Shown in pieces: positions 1-7,493 of a stretch of 64,000 nt of DNA (positions within the stretch are counted from its first letter, which is position 1; each line of letters opens with the position of its first letter). The stretch lies in NCBI RefSeq assembly GCF_040409805.1, contig NZ_CP099572.1, positions 1,240,001 to 1,304,000 on the forward strand. The letters run 5' to 3'. Source of the stretch: Polynucleobacter sp. MWH-UH23A (GTDB lineage: Bacteria; Pseudomonadota; Gammaproteobacteria; Burkholderiales; Burkholderiaceae). A model generated the notes under the pieces. The model saw only the letters and a program-made list of their open reading frames with translations. It was not told where the DNA came from and did no database searches. The position numbers were made by a program, and so were the translations under genes.

Positions 1-693
1 TTGATACGCTGCATTCACCATGCGGGTTAAATCTTCTGCGGTAGCGACATTTTCACTAAGCAATCCGGTTGGATCGGCAAAGTGAGAATGATCCATCCCT
101 AATTCTTTAGCCTTGCGATTCATGGCATCAACAAAGGCGGGTATACCGCCTGGGTAGTTGCGCCCCAAAGTGTATGCAGCGCGATTCTCAGAGGACATGA
201 GAGCTAAATGCAATGCATCCTCACGAGACATTGCCGTCCCTTCGGCTAAACGAGAGCGACGATAAATATGCGCATCTTCAGCGTTAATGACAATTGTTTC
301 ATCTAGAGGCAATTTAGAATCCAAAACTACCATTGCTGTCATCAACTTTGTGATCGATGCAATTGGCAAACTTACTTTTGGGTTCTTTTCAAAGTAAACC
401 TCTTTGGTGTCTTGGTTAACCACCATCGCAACGCTTGATTTCAAACTCAGATCATCATGCTGTCCACGCAGACCGAGTGCTGTAGCAAATGAAGGTGGTG
501 CGGCTACTTCCGGCGCATTTGCGCGGGTTACTGTAACACGAACTGTTTTGGGTTTTTTGGGAGACTTAACTACAACCTTATTGGTCTTGGTTTGCTTATC
601 TTTATCTTTGCTGGCAGCATAGGCTGGCGCAACGGACGCACCACAAGTAAGAGCAAAGATCACAGAAAACAAGCAAATTCGATTCAAGCGCAT
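1..693 (-). CDS. pbpG: D-alanyl-D-alanine endopeptidase (PBP7/8 type), 3' part outside the window
   Basis: Low-molecular-weight penicillin-binding protein that cuts D-Ala-meso-DAP cross-links in periplasmic murein. The protein starts at the ATG at 693 (MRLNRICLFS) with a signal peptide ending near AYA at residues 24-26, followed by a Lys-rich linker to about residue 60. The serine-peptidase S11 domain then begins. The catalytic SxxK motif is SITK (S113, K116), and the second motif SEN is at residues 168-170. The stretch around ALMSSENRAA and YPGG closely follows my memory of Escherichia coli PbpG, which separates it from DacA/DacC. The KTG motif lies beyond the window. The gene is read towards position 1 and is incomplete only because of the window edge. 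The 91 bases between it and the EamA gene hold no clear terminator. Confidence 0.85.
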   Translation of the reverse strand, partial: MRLNRICLFSVIFALTCGASVAPAYAASKDKDKQTKTNKVVVKSPKKPKTVRVTVTRANAPEVAAPPSFATALGLRGQHDDLSLKSSVAMVVNQDTKEVYFEKNPKVSLPIASITKLMTAMVVLDSKLPLDETIVINAEDAHIYRRSRLAEGTAMSREDALHLALMSSENRAAYTLGRNYPGGIPAFVDAMNRKAKELGMDHSHFADPTGLLSENVATAEDLTRMVNAAYQ

Positions 694-784
694 CCCAAAA
701 AGACCTTCAAATAACTTTCAACATACGGAATGATAAATACTTTCTAGACCAATAAAGGAATTATTCCGCCCCCAATTTCGCCCT

Positions 785-1672
785 TTATTCAGCAATGGTA
801 GCGACTGTATTGTTTTGACGGGCATTCACGAGCACCACGCCGGTCATCGTTAGGCACAATCCTAGGGCCATCATGAGCGTAAATGGCTCATCAAATAAGA
901 ACCATGCCATCAGAGCCGTAGTTGGCGGCGTTAAGTACAAGAGACTCGTTACCTTGGTTGCCGCACCCTTGCGAATCATCATGAAGAGTAGACTAATTGA
1001 ACCAATCGATAGAGGGAAAACAGCCCATAGCAGAGCCGTAATGACCGAGGCATTCCAGACCATTACCCCGCTCTCAAAGAAATACATACAAAAGAAACAT
1101 AAGACAGCCGATACACCAAATTGAATTGAGGAACCGGCTCGCAAATCAAAAACTGGGCAATATTTCTTTTGGTAGAGCGTGCCAAATGTGATCGACAGCA
1201 GCGCAATAAATGCGAGCACATAACTTGCAAACGGAATGTGTGCAAAACCAATCTTTTCTACCACCACTAAGGCAACGCCGGCAAACCCGAAACATAAACC
1301 GATCCATTGGCGTGGCGTGACCTTCTCTGAGATCCATGCCGCAAACCATGCAGTTAATATTGGTTGCAATCCAACAATAATTGCCACCAATCCAGCTGTC
1401 ATCCCAAGCCTGACGGCAAACCATACACCAAGTAAATATCCAAACTGCAGCAAAATGCCCGCAATCGCAATATGTTTTATCTGCGCCCAACTGGGCCAAG
1501 TGATGCGCCAGACCAAACTCAAGGCAATCATCGCCGCTAGCACCCCACTAAAGCGCCAAAATAGAAAAGTCGCTGGTTCAACGTATGGCATGGCTAGACG
1601 CGCAATCACAAACCCTGTACTCCAAATCAACACAAAAATGGGTGCAATAAAACTGTCTAAGCCTGGCTTCAT
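785..1672 (-). CDS. EamA/DMT-family transporter (RhaT-like exporter)
   Basis: Inner-membrane drug/metabolite transporter of 295 residues. It shows the typical two-fold EamA arrangement: about ten hydrophobic segments, the first at residues 8-28 (IFVLIWSTGFVIARL) and the last near 262-282. The conserved opening pattern WSTGFVIAR and the Pro-rich turn TPPTTALMAWFLFDE in the second repeat are characteristic. Family members export amino acids, metabolites or drugs, and substrate cannot be read from sequence. It stands alone on the minus strand, 91 bases upstream of pbpG in the direction of transcription. An inverted repeat pairing AATAAAGG with CCTTTATT straddles its stop codon and might end transcription, but the loop is long. 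Confidence 0.85.
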   Translation of the reverse strand: MKPGLDSFIAPIFVLIWSTGFVIARLAMPYVEPATFLFWRFSGVLAAMIALSLVWRITWPSWAQIKHIAIAGILLQFGYLLGVWFAVRLGMTAGLVAIIVGLQPILTAWFAAWISEKVTPRQWIGLCFGFAGVALVVVEKIGFAHIPFASYVLAFIALLSITFGTLYQKKYCPVFDLRAGSSIQFGVSAVLCFFCMYFFESGVMVWNASVITALLWAVFPLSIGSISLLFMMIRKGAATKVTSLLYLTPPTTALMAWFLFDEPFTLMMALGLCLTMTGVVLVNARQNNTVATIAE

Positions 1673-1780
1673 GAATAACTTACTGAAAATATTGAATTTT
1701 TTAACTTAATCTCTCATTTTAGGCTTTTTCAAATGGACCCCGCCGATAGCCAATCCATATCTACAGACCTTAATGAATGA

Positions 1781-1807
1781 TGCGACGCAATATACAGGCT
1801 TTATAAT
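1781..1807 (+). promoter_or_regulatory. Probable phasin promoter with TGCGACGCA palindrome
   Basis: A perfect -10 hexamer TATAAT lies at 1802-1807, 80 bases before the phasin start codon. Directly upstream, at 1781-1792, is TGCGACGCAATA, whose first nine bases are an odd-length palindrome centred on the A. No good -35 box is visible, the best match being around 1779-1784. PHA-responsive repressors of the PhaR family are known to control phasin genes and bind GC/TGC-rich palindromes, so this position suits an operator. That link is inference. The same 12-mer with one substitution occurs in front of aceE at 13751-13762. Confidence 0.5.
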
Positions 1808-1887
1808 TGTCCGCATAAGTTAGTTGATCCAATTTCCTCAAAGGGTCATACTGAAACAAGTAGCCTAGCCCAAAGAAAGGGTCTGAA

Positions 1888-2421
1888 ATGAACTTAACTC
1901 CAGAACAAATCGCAGCAGCACAAAAAGCCAACTTAGAAACCCTGAGCGGCTTAACAAATCAAGCGTTGCAAAGTATCGAGAAATTAGTTGAACTCAATTT
2001 AGCAATTGCCAAGCAGAGCTTGAGTGATAGCGTCAACAATGCCAAGAAAGCATTGGAAGTAAAAGATATTCAACAGCTCCTCGCCCATCAGGCGGAAGCA
2101 GTTCAGCCTATCGCCGAGAAAATTATTTCATACAGTCGTCATCTCTATGAATTGGCCCATGAAACCCAAGATAGCTTCACAAAGTCAGCTGAGAAAGAAT
2201 TTGCCGCTAATCAAAAGAAAATGAATGCATTAGTTGAGGAGTGGACCAAGAACGCGCCTGCTGGTTCCGATGCTGCTGTACAAGCTCTGAAGCAAGCGAT
2301 TGCCTCAGCGAATAATGTATTTGAAACGAGCCAAAAGGCGGTCAAGCATGCCGTTGAAGTTGCGCAAACAAATATCAACACCGCAGCAGACGCTGTTACA
2401 AAAGCTAGCAAGAAGAAGTAA
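1888..2421 (+). CDS. phaP: Phasin family protein (PHA granule coat)
   Basis: A 177-residue, almost fully helical, Ala/Lys/Gln-rich protein with the phasin_2 signature at the N-terminus (MNLTPEQIAAAQKANLETL) and repeated heptad-like stretches such as NLAIAKQSLSDS. Phasins coat polyhydroxyalkanoate granules and set granule number and size. Length and composition match the usual 180-190 residues of betaproteobacterial PhaP. The ATG at 1888 is preceded by AAAGGG at suitable distance. The gene is monocistronic, with a strong promoter-like -10 box upstream and a strong hairpin terminator 35 bases after the stop. Its presence implies PHA synthesis elsewhere in the genome. Confidence 0.9.
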   Translation: MNLTPEQIAAAQKANLETLSGLTNQALQSIEKLVELNLAIAKQSLSDSVNNAKKALEVKDIQQLLAHQAEAVQPIAEKIISYSRHLYELAHETQDSFTKSAEKEFAANQKKMNALVEEWTKNAPAGSDAAVQALKQAIASANNVFETSQKAVKHAVEVAQTNINTAADAVTKASKKK

Positions 2422-2455
2422 ACACGGGATCATTCTTCGAGGATGACCTTATGAG

Positions 2456-2487
2456 AAAAGCCCCGAAATTCGGGGCTTTATATTTTG
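2456..2487 (+). terminator. Rho-independent terminator of the phasin gene
   Basis: The stem AAAGCCCCGAA pairs with TTCGGGGCTTT around a very small loop, followed by TATATTTT. The gene arriving from the opposite side (ligJ, stop at 2503) can use the same hairpin, so it is probably bidirectional. Confidence 0.85.
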
Positions 2488-2502
2488 GCAACTCCACCGA
2501 TG

Positions 2503-3525
2503 CTAGGTTGCATGGACTCGCCGTGCAATTCGGCTAAAGACTTTTCGGGCATTACCCTCGAAAATCATTTTCTTTTCATGCTCATTTAAGGAGCTGACAG
2601 CCTCTACATAGCGACGGGTATCGTCGAAATAATAGCCCGTACTTGGATCGATGTCTTTTACTGCTCCAAAAGTTTCTGAGGCAAACAAAATATTTTTTAC
2701 AGGAATGACTTTAGTCAGCAAATCAATTCCAGGCTGGTGATAGACGCAAGTATCAAAATAAATATTATTGAGAAGCTTGTCATTAATATCATGGATATTC
2801 ATATCCTTTGCCAACCCTCTAAAACGCCCCCAATGATAAGGCACTGCCCCACCACCATGAGGAATTAAAAATCGCAGCTCAGGAAAACGTTCAAATAGAT
2901 CTGAGCTCAAGCATTGCATAAAAGCTGTAGTGTCAGCATTTAAATAGTGCGAGCCTGTCGTATGAAAACAATCATTACAACTCGTACTCACATGAATCAT
3001 CGCGGGAACATCCAAATCAACCATCTCTTCATAAATAGGATTCCAAAAGGAATGGCTTAAAGGTGGGTCACGCCAATATCCCCCCGAAGGATCAGGGTTG
3101 AGATTAATTCCTACAAACTCATATTCATTAATGCATTTGCGCATTTCGGGTATGCCGGTATGAACGTCAACTCCTGGTGACTGAGGAAGCATCGCTGCCC
3201 CCACAAAATGCTCAGGAAAGAGTTGCGTCACTCGATAACAAAGCTCATTACAAATTGCGGCCCAAGTAGCCGAGGTATTGAAATCGCCTAAATGATGTGC
3301 CATAAAACTGGCACGTGGAGAGAATATGGTTAGGTCAATTCCCCGCTCTCGCATTCTGGCTAATTGATGGGTTTCGATCGACTCCCGAATTTCATCATCG
3401 CTAATTTTCAAATCGGATATTTTAGGCCCAAGCTCAGGGGTATTCAGATTAGCGAGCTGTGCATCTCGCCAAGCTTGCAGGGCTTTTGGCGCCGTAGTGT
3501 AGTGGCCATGACAATCAATAATCAT
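2503..3525 (-). CDS. ligJ: 4-oxalomesaconate hydratase (LigJ-type amidohydrolase)
   Basis: Metal-dependent hydratase of the amidohydrolase superfamily that converts 4-oxalomesaconate to 4-carboxy-4-hydroxy-2-oxoadipate in the protocatechuate/gallate 4,5-cleavage pathway. The 340-residue protein opens MIIDCHGHYT, and His6 and His8 form the metal HxH pair. His178 (AMIHVST) and Glu284 (FASETFG) fall at the positions I recall as metal ligands in Sphingobium LigJ, and a further PHGGGAVPYH motif lies at 222-231. It is the last gene of a five-gene minus-strand operon that begins with an aldolase of the LigK type, the enzyme that uses its product. The spacing to the preceding gene is 30 bases. An assignment as a generic amidohydrolase-2 protein is the alternative, but the residue matches and the neighbour make LigJ likely. 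Confidence 0.85.
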   Translation of the reverse strand: MIIDCHGHYTTAPKALQAWRDAQLANLNTPELGPKISDLKISDDEIRESIETHQLARMRERGIDLTIFSPRASFMAHHLGDFNTSATWAAICNELCYRVTQLFPEHFVGAAMLPQSPGVDVHTGIPEMRKCINEYEFVGINLNPDPSGGYWRDPPLSHSFWNPIYEEMVDLDVPAMIHVSTSCNDCFHTTGSHYLNADTTAFMQCLSSDLFERFPELRFLIPHGGGAVPYHWGRFRGLAKDMNIHDINDKLLNNIYFDTCVYHQPGIDLLTKVIPVKNILFASETFGAVKDIDPSTGYYFDDTRRYVEAVSSLNEHEKKMIFEGNARKVFSRIARRVHAT

Positions 3526-3555
3526 GCTATTGCTTTCTTCAAAATAGAGGCCAAA

Positions 3556-4344
3556 TTAATTGGGTGCAAGACCTTGAATACCCGATCGTCGAATGATTTC
3601 CTGAAGCTTGCCAGTAGATTCCATTCGATCGATAAAATTATTTAACAGTGAGTCCGAAATTGCGCGCGACTTTGGAGTGCCCAGCGCCAAGTATTCATAA
3701 CCAATTACCGCAGGTAAAACCTGAGACTTTGGAATCGACCCAGCCATTTCAAAAAGAATTGCTTTGTTTGTAGAAAATCCATCTAGCTCACCTGACTTGA
3801 GCATAGCAATAGCACTCTTAGTGGACTGAGTTGCCACTAGAGTTGCGTTAGGAATGATTTTTGGTAACTCTGACTGGGAATTGCTACCTACGCTGTAACC
3901 AATCCTGACATTTCGATGATTGATTTCAGGAATTGATTGAAGCCTACTATGGGGGCTAATCAAAAAGCCTTTCTCGATCCTGATGACCGTCTTTGAGAAT
4001 TGAATGAACTGAGCGCGATCAGCGCTGGCGTTAGTAAATACCAAATCAACAGAACTATTCTTGATCGCAGCCAATACATCCGCATTTTTTTCAAACACAA
4101 CAGGGTCATACCCCACTTCCAATTGAGCCGCTAGATTTTTTCCTAATTCATAACCGATGCCACGAGGCTGAGTGGGGCCATCAAAATCTAGGACTGAAGT
4201 CGGAGAACCTTTATATAGACCCATGCGTAATGCCCCTTGCGGAGTTAATAAGTCCGCAGATGAGCTAGCGCAAGCGACCAGAACAAGACTTGCAAATAAT
4301 ATGCCCAGAATTTTTAGCCTTGTTAGGACATTCATCTTATTCAA
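3556..4344 (-). CDS. Amino-acid-type periplasmic substrate-binding lipoprotein
   Basis: A 262-residue extracytoplasmic binding protein of the SBP_bac_3 family (polar amino acid ABC uptake type). The N-terminus carries a lipoprotein signal with lipobox LVAC near residues 22-25. The mature part has the usual two-lobe pattern: GIGYELGKNLAAQL in lobe one, VDLVFTNASADRAQFI, then a hinge near VRIGYSVGSNSQSE. No permease or ATPase is encoded next to it, so it either supplies a transporter elsewhere or acts as an orphan sensor or scavenger. It sits inside the ligK-ligJ operon, 6 bases after a Bug protein gene, which hints at binding an acidic ring-cleavage-related or organic acid substrate. That is inference. 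Confidence 0.75.
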   Translation of the reverse strand: MNKMNVLTRLKILGILFASLVLVACASSSADLLTPQGALRMGLYKGSPTSVLDFDGPTQPRGIGYELGKNLAAQLEVGYDPVVFEKNADVLAAIKNSSVDLVFTNASADRAQFIQFSKTVIRIEKGFLISPHSRLQSIPEINHRNVRIGYSVGSNSQSELPKIIPNATLVATQSTKSAIAMLKSGELDGFSTNKAILFEMAGSIPKSQVLPAVIGYEYLALGTPKSRAISDSLLNNFIDRMESTGKLQEIIRRSGIQGLAPN

Positions 4345-4350
4345 TATTGA

Positions 4351-5319
4351 TTAATCAGGTTGTATGTTTGCGTCACGCACTAGCTTTTCATAGCGCTTAC
4401 GTTCTGAGTTCAGGTAAGCGGTAAATTGCGCTGTTGTTCCAGGGCTAACTTCACCTCCTACTGAACTTAAACGCTCAATCATTTCTTTAGATTGAAGTGC
4501 TTTTTCTACCTGAGCATGTAACATTTTCACAATAGTATTGGGTGTCTTAGCTGGAGCAATTAAGCTGTACCATACTGAAGCTTCAAATCCAGAAAAACCA
4601 GATTCTGCAATAGTTGGCACCTCCGGAAACAAAGGTGAGCGCTTAGCGCTCATGACGGCAATAATTTTGAGCTTGCCACTCTTCACTTGAGGTGCAACTT
4701 CCAGCATATTGACGGCCACTAAGTCTAACTGCCCGCCAATCACGTCTGTAATTGCAGGAGAACCACCTTTATAGGGTACATGCTTTAATGAAATTCCAGC
4801 CGCCTGCTCGAAAAATTTCATAGCCATGTGTGGGGTAGCTCCATTACCTGGAGTGCCATAGGTGATGTAATCTGGATTGGCTTTTGCAGCTTTGATCAGA
4901 TCAGATAATTTTTGATATTTACTATCGATTGGAGCCGCGATGACTACCGGGACTCGTCCAATCATAGCGATTGGCGTAATATCTTTATCCACATCAAATG
5001 GCTGGGGTTTATACAAGGACATATTTGCAGCTAAAGCATTGGCCGCAACCATCAATGTATATCCATCTGGTGGACTATCAATTAATTGCCTGACGGCAAT
5101 ATTGGTCCCAGCACCAGGCTTGTTCTCTACTACGATTGGTTGACCCAAACTGGTCGATAAGCTCTGCCCTAGCGTTCTTGCGACTAGATCGACAGCGCCT
5201 CCTGGCGCATAACCAACTAGCACTTTAATTGGTTTATTGGGATAGTCTTGCGCTAGAGCATTTGATACCCAGAAGGTAGTCAGTGATATGGATACCATCA
5301 ACATCAGTTTTTTCATCAT
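4351..5319 (-). CDS. Bug/TctC-family tricarboxylate-binding protein (second copy)
   Basis: Periplasmic solute receptor of 322 residues with a signal peptide (about residues 1-23, ending NALA). The family signatures are YPNKPIKVLVGYAPGGAVD near residue 26, ENKPGAGTNIA near 61 and KHVPYKGGSPAITDVIGGQ near 174. Bug proteins bind carboxylates, aromatic acids or amides, and are greatly expanded in Burkholderiales, mostly without adjacent TctA/TctB membrane genes, as here. It follows the first Bug gene by 3 bases and is thus translationally packed in the ligK-ligJ operon. The ligand is plausibly an aromatic acid or a 4,5-cleavage intermediate, but sequence does not reveal it. Confidence 0.9.
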   Translation of the reverse strand: MMKKLMLMVSISLTTFWVSNALAQDYPNKPIKVLVGYAPGGAVDLVARTLGQSLSTSLGQPIVVENKPGAGTNIAVRQLIDSPPDGYTLMVAANALAANMSLYKPQPFDVDKDITPIAMIGRVPVVIAAPIDSKYQKLSDLIKAAKANPDYITYGTPGNGATPHMAMKFFEQAAGISLKHVPYKGGSPAITDVIGGQLDLVAVNMLEVAPQVKSGKLKIIAVMSAKRSPLFPEVPTIAESGFSGFEASVWYSLIAPAKTPNTIVKMLHAQVEKALQSKEMIERLSSVGGEVSPGTTAQFTAYLNSERKRYEKLVRDANIQPD

Positions 5320-5322
5320 TGC

Positions 5323-6273
5323 TTATTCCTTTGGGGCTCCTGACATTTTGACAATTCCTTCATAGCGTTTGATTTCGGATTGAGAAAACTTGGTGAAGTC
5401 ATTTACCGAACCACCATCCACTTGGGCTCCGATTCCCTGCAAGCTCTTACGTACCTCAGGATCTTTGAGGACTTTATTGAATGCCGCGTTTAACTTTTCA
5501 GTTACGTCTTTCGGCGCACCAGCAGGCAGCATGACTCCGTACCATGCATTAGCCACCATTGGTACACCAAGCTCCTTTAGGGTTGGTACATTAGGTAACT
5601 CCGGAATACGTTTATCGGCGGCTACTCCCAATGCCTTTAATTTGCCAGCTTTGATATTGTTTAGCGAACCAGTATCGAGCATCATGTCGATATGACCAGC
5701 CATTAAATCTAGCGCTGCTGGACCACTACCTTTATAGGGCACGTGACGAATATCTAAACCCGTCACTGTTTTAAACTGCGCTCCCGCCAAGTGCTGGGAA
5801 GCTCCAATGCCTGCAGATCCATAGGTGTACTTCCCAGGATTCTGTTTTACATCTGCCAATAAGTCTCTCAGGCTATTCCAAGGTGATGATTCTGGAACCA
5901 CCATGATGTTGGGTATGGTGCACACCAAAATCACTGGTGTGAAATCTTTTGCTGCATCAAAACCCTGATTAGCAAATAAGTGGGGACCTGCGGCATTCGT
6001 TGAGCTAGTCGCCATCAACATAGAGTAGCCATCTGGCCTGTCTTGTAAAAATGCTTGGGTGCCAATATTACCTCCAGCACCACCTTTATTTTCGACAAAG
6101 ACACTAACGCCAAGCTCTTTTGATAAGGGTACTGTCAGTATTCTCGCCACCTGATCTGTTGCCCCACCCGGCGGCCATGGCACTAGGAACTTAATCGACT
6201 TGTCGGGATAGGCAGCGAGCACCTGGAAAGACAAGACAGCGAATATTACCGCCCAAAGCCCCCTGATTTTCAT
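5323..6273 (-). CDS. Bug/TctC-family tricarboxylate-binding protein (first copy)
   Basis: A 316-residue periplasmic receptor with a cleavable signal (about residues 1-20). It has the motifs YPDKSIKFLVPWPPGGATD, ENKGGAGGNIG, ASQHLAGAQF and RHVPYKGSGPAALDLMAGH that define the Bug family. It clearly differs from its downstream neighbour, so the two are paralogues with probably different ligands rather than a fresh duplication. The start codon overlaps the stop of the LigK-type aldolase gene in an ATGA arrangement, which implies translational coupling. No transporter membrane subunits are adjacent. Confidence 0.9.
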   Translation of the reverse strand: MKIRGLWAVIFAVLSFQVLAAYPDKSIKFLVPWPPGGATDQVARILTVPLSKELGVSVFVENKGGAGGNIGTQAFLQDRPDGYSMLMATSSTNAAGPHLFANQGFDAAKDFTPVILVCTIPNIMVVPESSPWNSLRDLLADVKQNPGKYTYGSAGIGASQHLAGAQFKTVTGLDIRHVPYKGSGPAALDLMAGHIDMMLDTGSLNNIKAGKLKALGVAADKRIPELPNVPTLKELGVPMVANAWYGVMLPAGAPKDVTEKLNAAFNKVLKDPEVRKSLQGIGAQVDGGSVNDFTKFSQSEIKRYEGIVKMSGAPKE

Positions 6274-6935
6274 AGCACGCCTTTTTGCTTTAGGCTGATA
6301 TCAATCCACGCATAATCATATTGATCATCTAAGATAGATTGAATGGTATTCCGCTCTGTTAGTTCTTTTTCCTTACCCAGAAGAGCGCCTTCTAATGCTA
6401 GCTCAGGTGGTAAAGCGATAATGCCATCACTATCGCCCAAGATAATGTCACCAGGGTTAACAGTCATCCCACCAATGGATATTGATGTATTAATAGAACC
6501 AGGCCCGTCTTTGTATGGGCCGCGCATATTGACGCCACGCGCCCAACAGGGAAATTGATGGCGCTCAAAAGCATCCACATCACGAATAGCGGCATCAAAT
6601 ACTGCGCCAATAGCTCCTCGTGACTTCGCTACCGTCATCATGATTTCGCCGAATAGTGCCCGCGATACATCTCCACCGCCATCCACAACCAACACATCGC
6701 CCGGCCGCAAGATTTGCAAAGCCTTGTGAATCATTAAATTATCGCCAGATCGAACGCACACAGTAACTGCGTTTCCACAAACGGATACAGGCGACTTATT
6801 CACCGGAAGAATACCGACAGCACCTATAGTTCTGCCAAGAACATCACTCACTACCGAAGTAGCTAAACCAGTTAATGCTGCAATACCTTCTTTATGAGCC
6901 TCTTTACGAGGATGAATTGCGTAACCATGGGTCAT
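6270..6935 (-). CDS. ligK: 4-carboxy-4-hydroxy-2-oxoadipate aldolase, RraA family (LigK type)
   Basis: Class II, divalent-metal aldolase that splits 4-carboxy-4-hydroxy-2-oxoadipate into pyruvate and oxaloacetate, the last step of the protocatechuate 4,5-cleavage and gallate routes. The start is taken at the ATG at 6935 (MTHGYAIHP, 221 residues), because AAGGA sits 8 bases upstream. An in-frame ATG at 6968 would add eleven Lys-rich residues unlike the family. Family features include SVVSDVLGR (28-36), the phosphate-like loop VVDGGGDVSRALFGE (83-97) and the catalytic pair RD at 118-119 in FDAAIRDVDAF. It is the first gene of the operon and overlaps the next gene by 4 bases. RraA proteins without aldolase activity share the fold, but length and the ligJ neighbour favour the aldolase. 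Confidence 0.85.
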   Translation of the reverse strand: MTHGYAIHPRKEAHKEGIAALTGLATSVVSDVLGRTIGAVGILPVNKSPVSVCGNAVTVCVRSGDNLMIHKALQILRPGDVLVVDGGGDVSRALFGEIMMTVAKSRGAIGAVFDAAIRDVDAFERHQFPCWARGVNMRGPYKDGPGSINTSISIGGMTVNPGDIILGDSDGIIALPPELALEGALLGKEKELTERNTIQSILDDQYDYAWIDISLKQKGVL

Positions 6936-7053
6936 TGTGTCTTCCTTATTTTTCCTTTTATCGACCAACTCAACCGTAATTGCCAGTGTGAGCTAAGATC
7001 TGTTCTTTAGTAAAAATATACCCTACTCGGAAGCGCAATCCTTAAAAATCAAC

Positions 7054-7425
7054 ATGCCAAAACTTCTAACCCGAGATGAACTAATATCCTTGGCAAGCAC
7101 TAAGCACCAGGAAAAGTGTCCTGAATGCCAATCTTTGAATTGCGAGGGTTGGGAAAGTGTGCCTGGGGGTTATGAAACTAAGATTTTGGAGTGTATTGGC
7201 ACGCTAAGGACTGAAGACGGCTCTGAATGTTGGGAGGAATACCATCCAGATGGAACCGATCTTTGGTCCAAGGATGCTCCAATTGCCATCGAATTTCATC
7301 CTTATAACAAATCAGATGTATATCAGTGTAAAAACTGCGCCTCTATATACCTTCGTTACTTGGAAGCGGGAGGCTACTATGTCGATGAGCGCATACGAGA
7401 ATTAAAGACAAAACTCATTTCATAA
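7054..7425 (+). CDS. Small Cys-rich (zinc-ribbon-like) hypothetical protein
   Basis: A 123-residue cytoplasmic protein that I do not recognise. It contains CPECQSLNC (C22, C25, C30), further single cysteines near residues 49 and 62, and a second CxxC knuckle (CKNC) about residues 96-99. Two separated CxxC pairs suggest a structural zinc site. Between them are many aromatic and acidic residues (GSECWEEYHPDGTDLWSKD). No transmembrane or signal segment is seen. The gene is alone on the plus strand between the divergent lig operon and the convergent PDH operon, and ends 16 bases before a strong terminator, which supports a real transcription unit. The ribosome binding site is weak. Confidence 0.65.
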   Translation: MPKLLTRDELISLASTKHQEKCPECQSLNCEGWESVPGGYETKILECIGTLRTEDGSECWEEYHPDGTDLWSKDAPIAIEFHPYNKSDVYQCKNCASIYLRYLEAGGYYVDERIRELKTKLIS

Positions 7426-7440
7426 AGTCCGTATAAAGTA

Positions 7441-7468
7441 AAAGCCCCGACTAATCGGGGCTTTTTTA
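7441..7468. terminator. Bidirectional Rho-independent terminator between the zinc-ribbon gene and lpdA
   Basis: The ten-base stem AAAGCCCCGA pairs with TCGGGGCTTT around the loop CTAA and is followed by T residues on the plus strand. Reading from lpdA on the minus strand, the same hairpin is followed by TTTTACTTT. Both convergent units can therefore end here. Confidence 0.9.
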
Positions 7469-7493
7469 TAGCAGCGCAAATAATTCTTGCGCG

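Noticed and set aside
404..622. 72-codon frame on plus opposite the pbpG 5' region
   Set aside because: The minus strand encodes a clear PBP7-type protein with SITK and SEN motifs there.
1236..1709. 157-codon open frame on plus, opposite the EamA transporter gene
   Set aside because: It is the antisense shadow of a well-supported membrane protein, has odd composition and no ribosome binding site.
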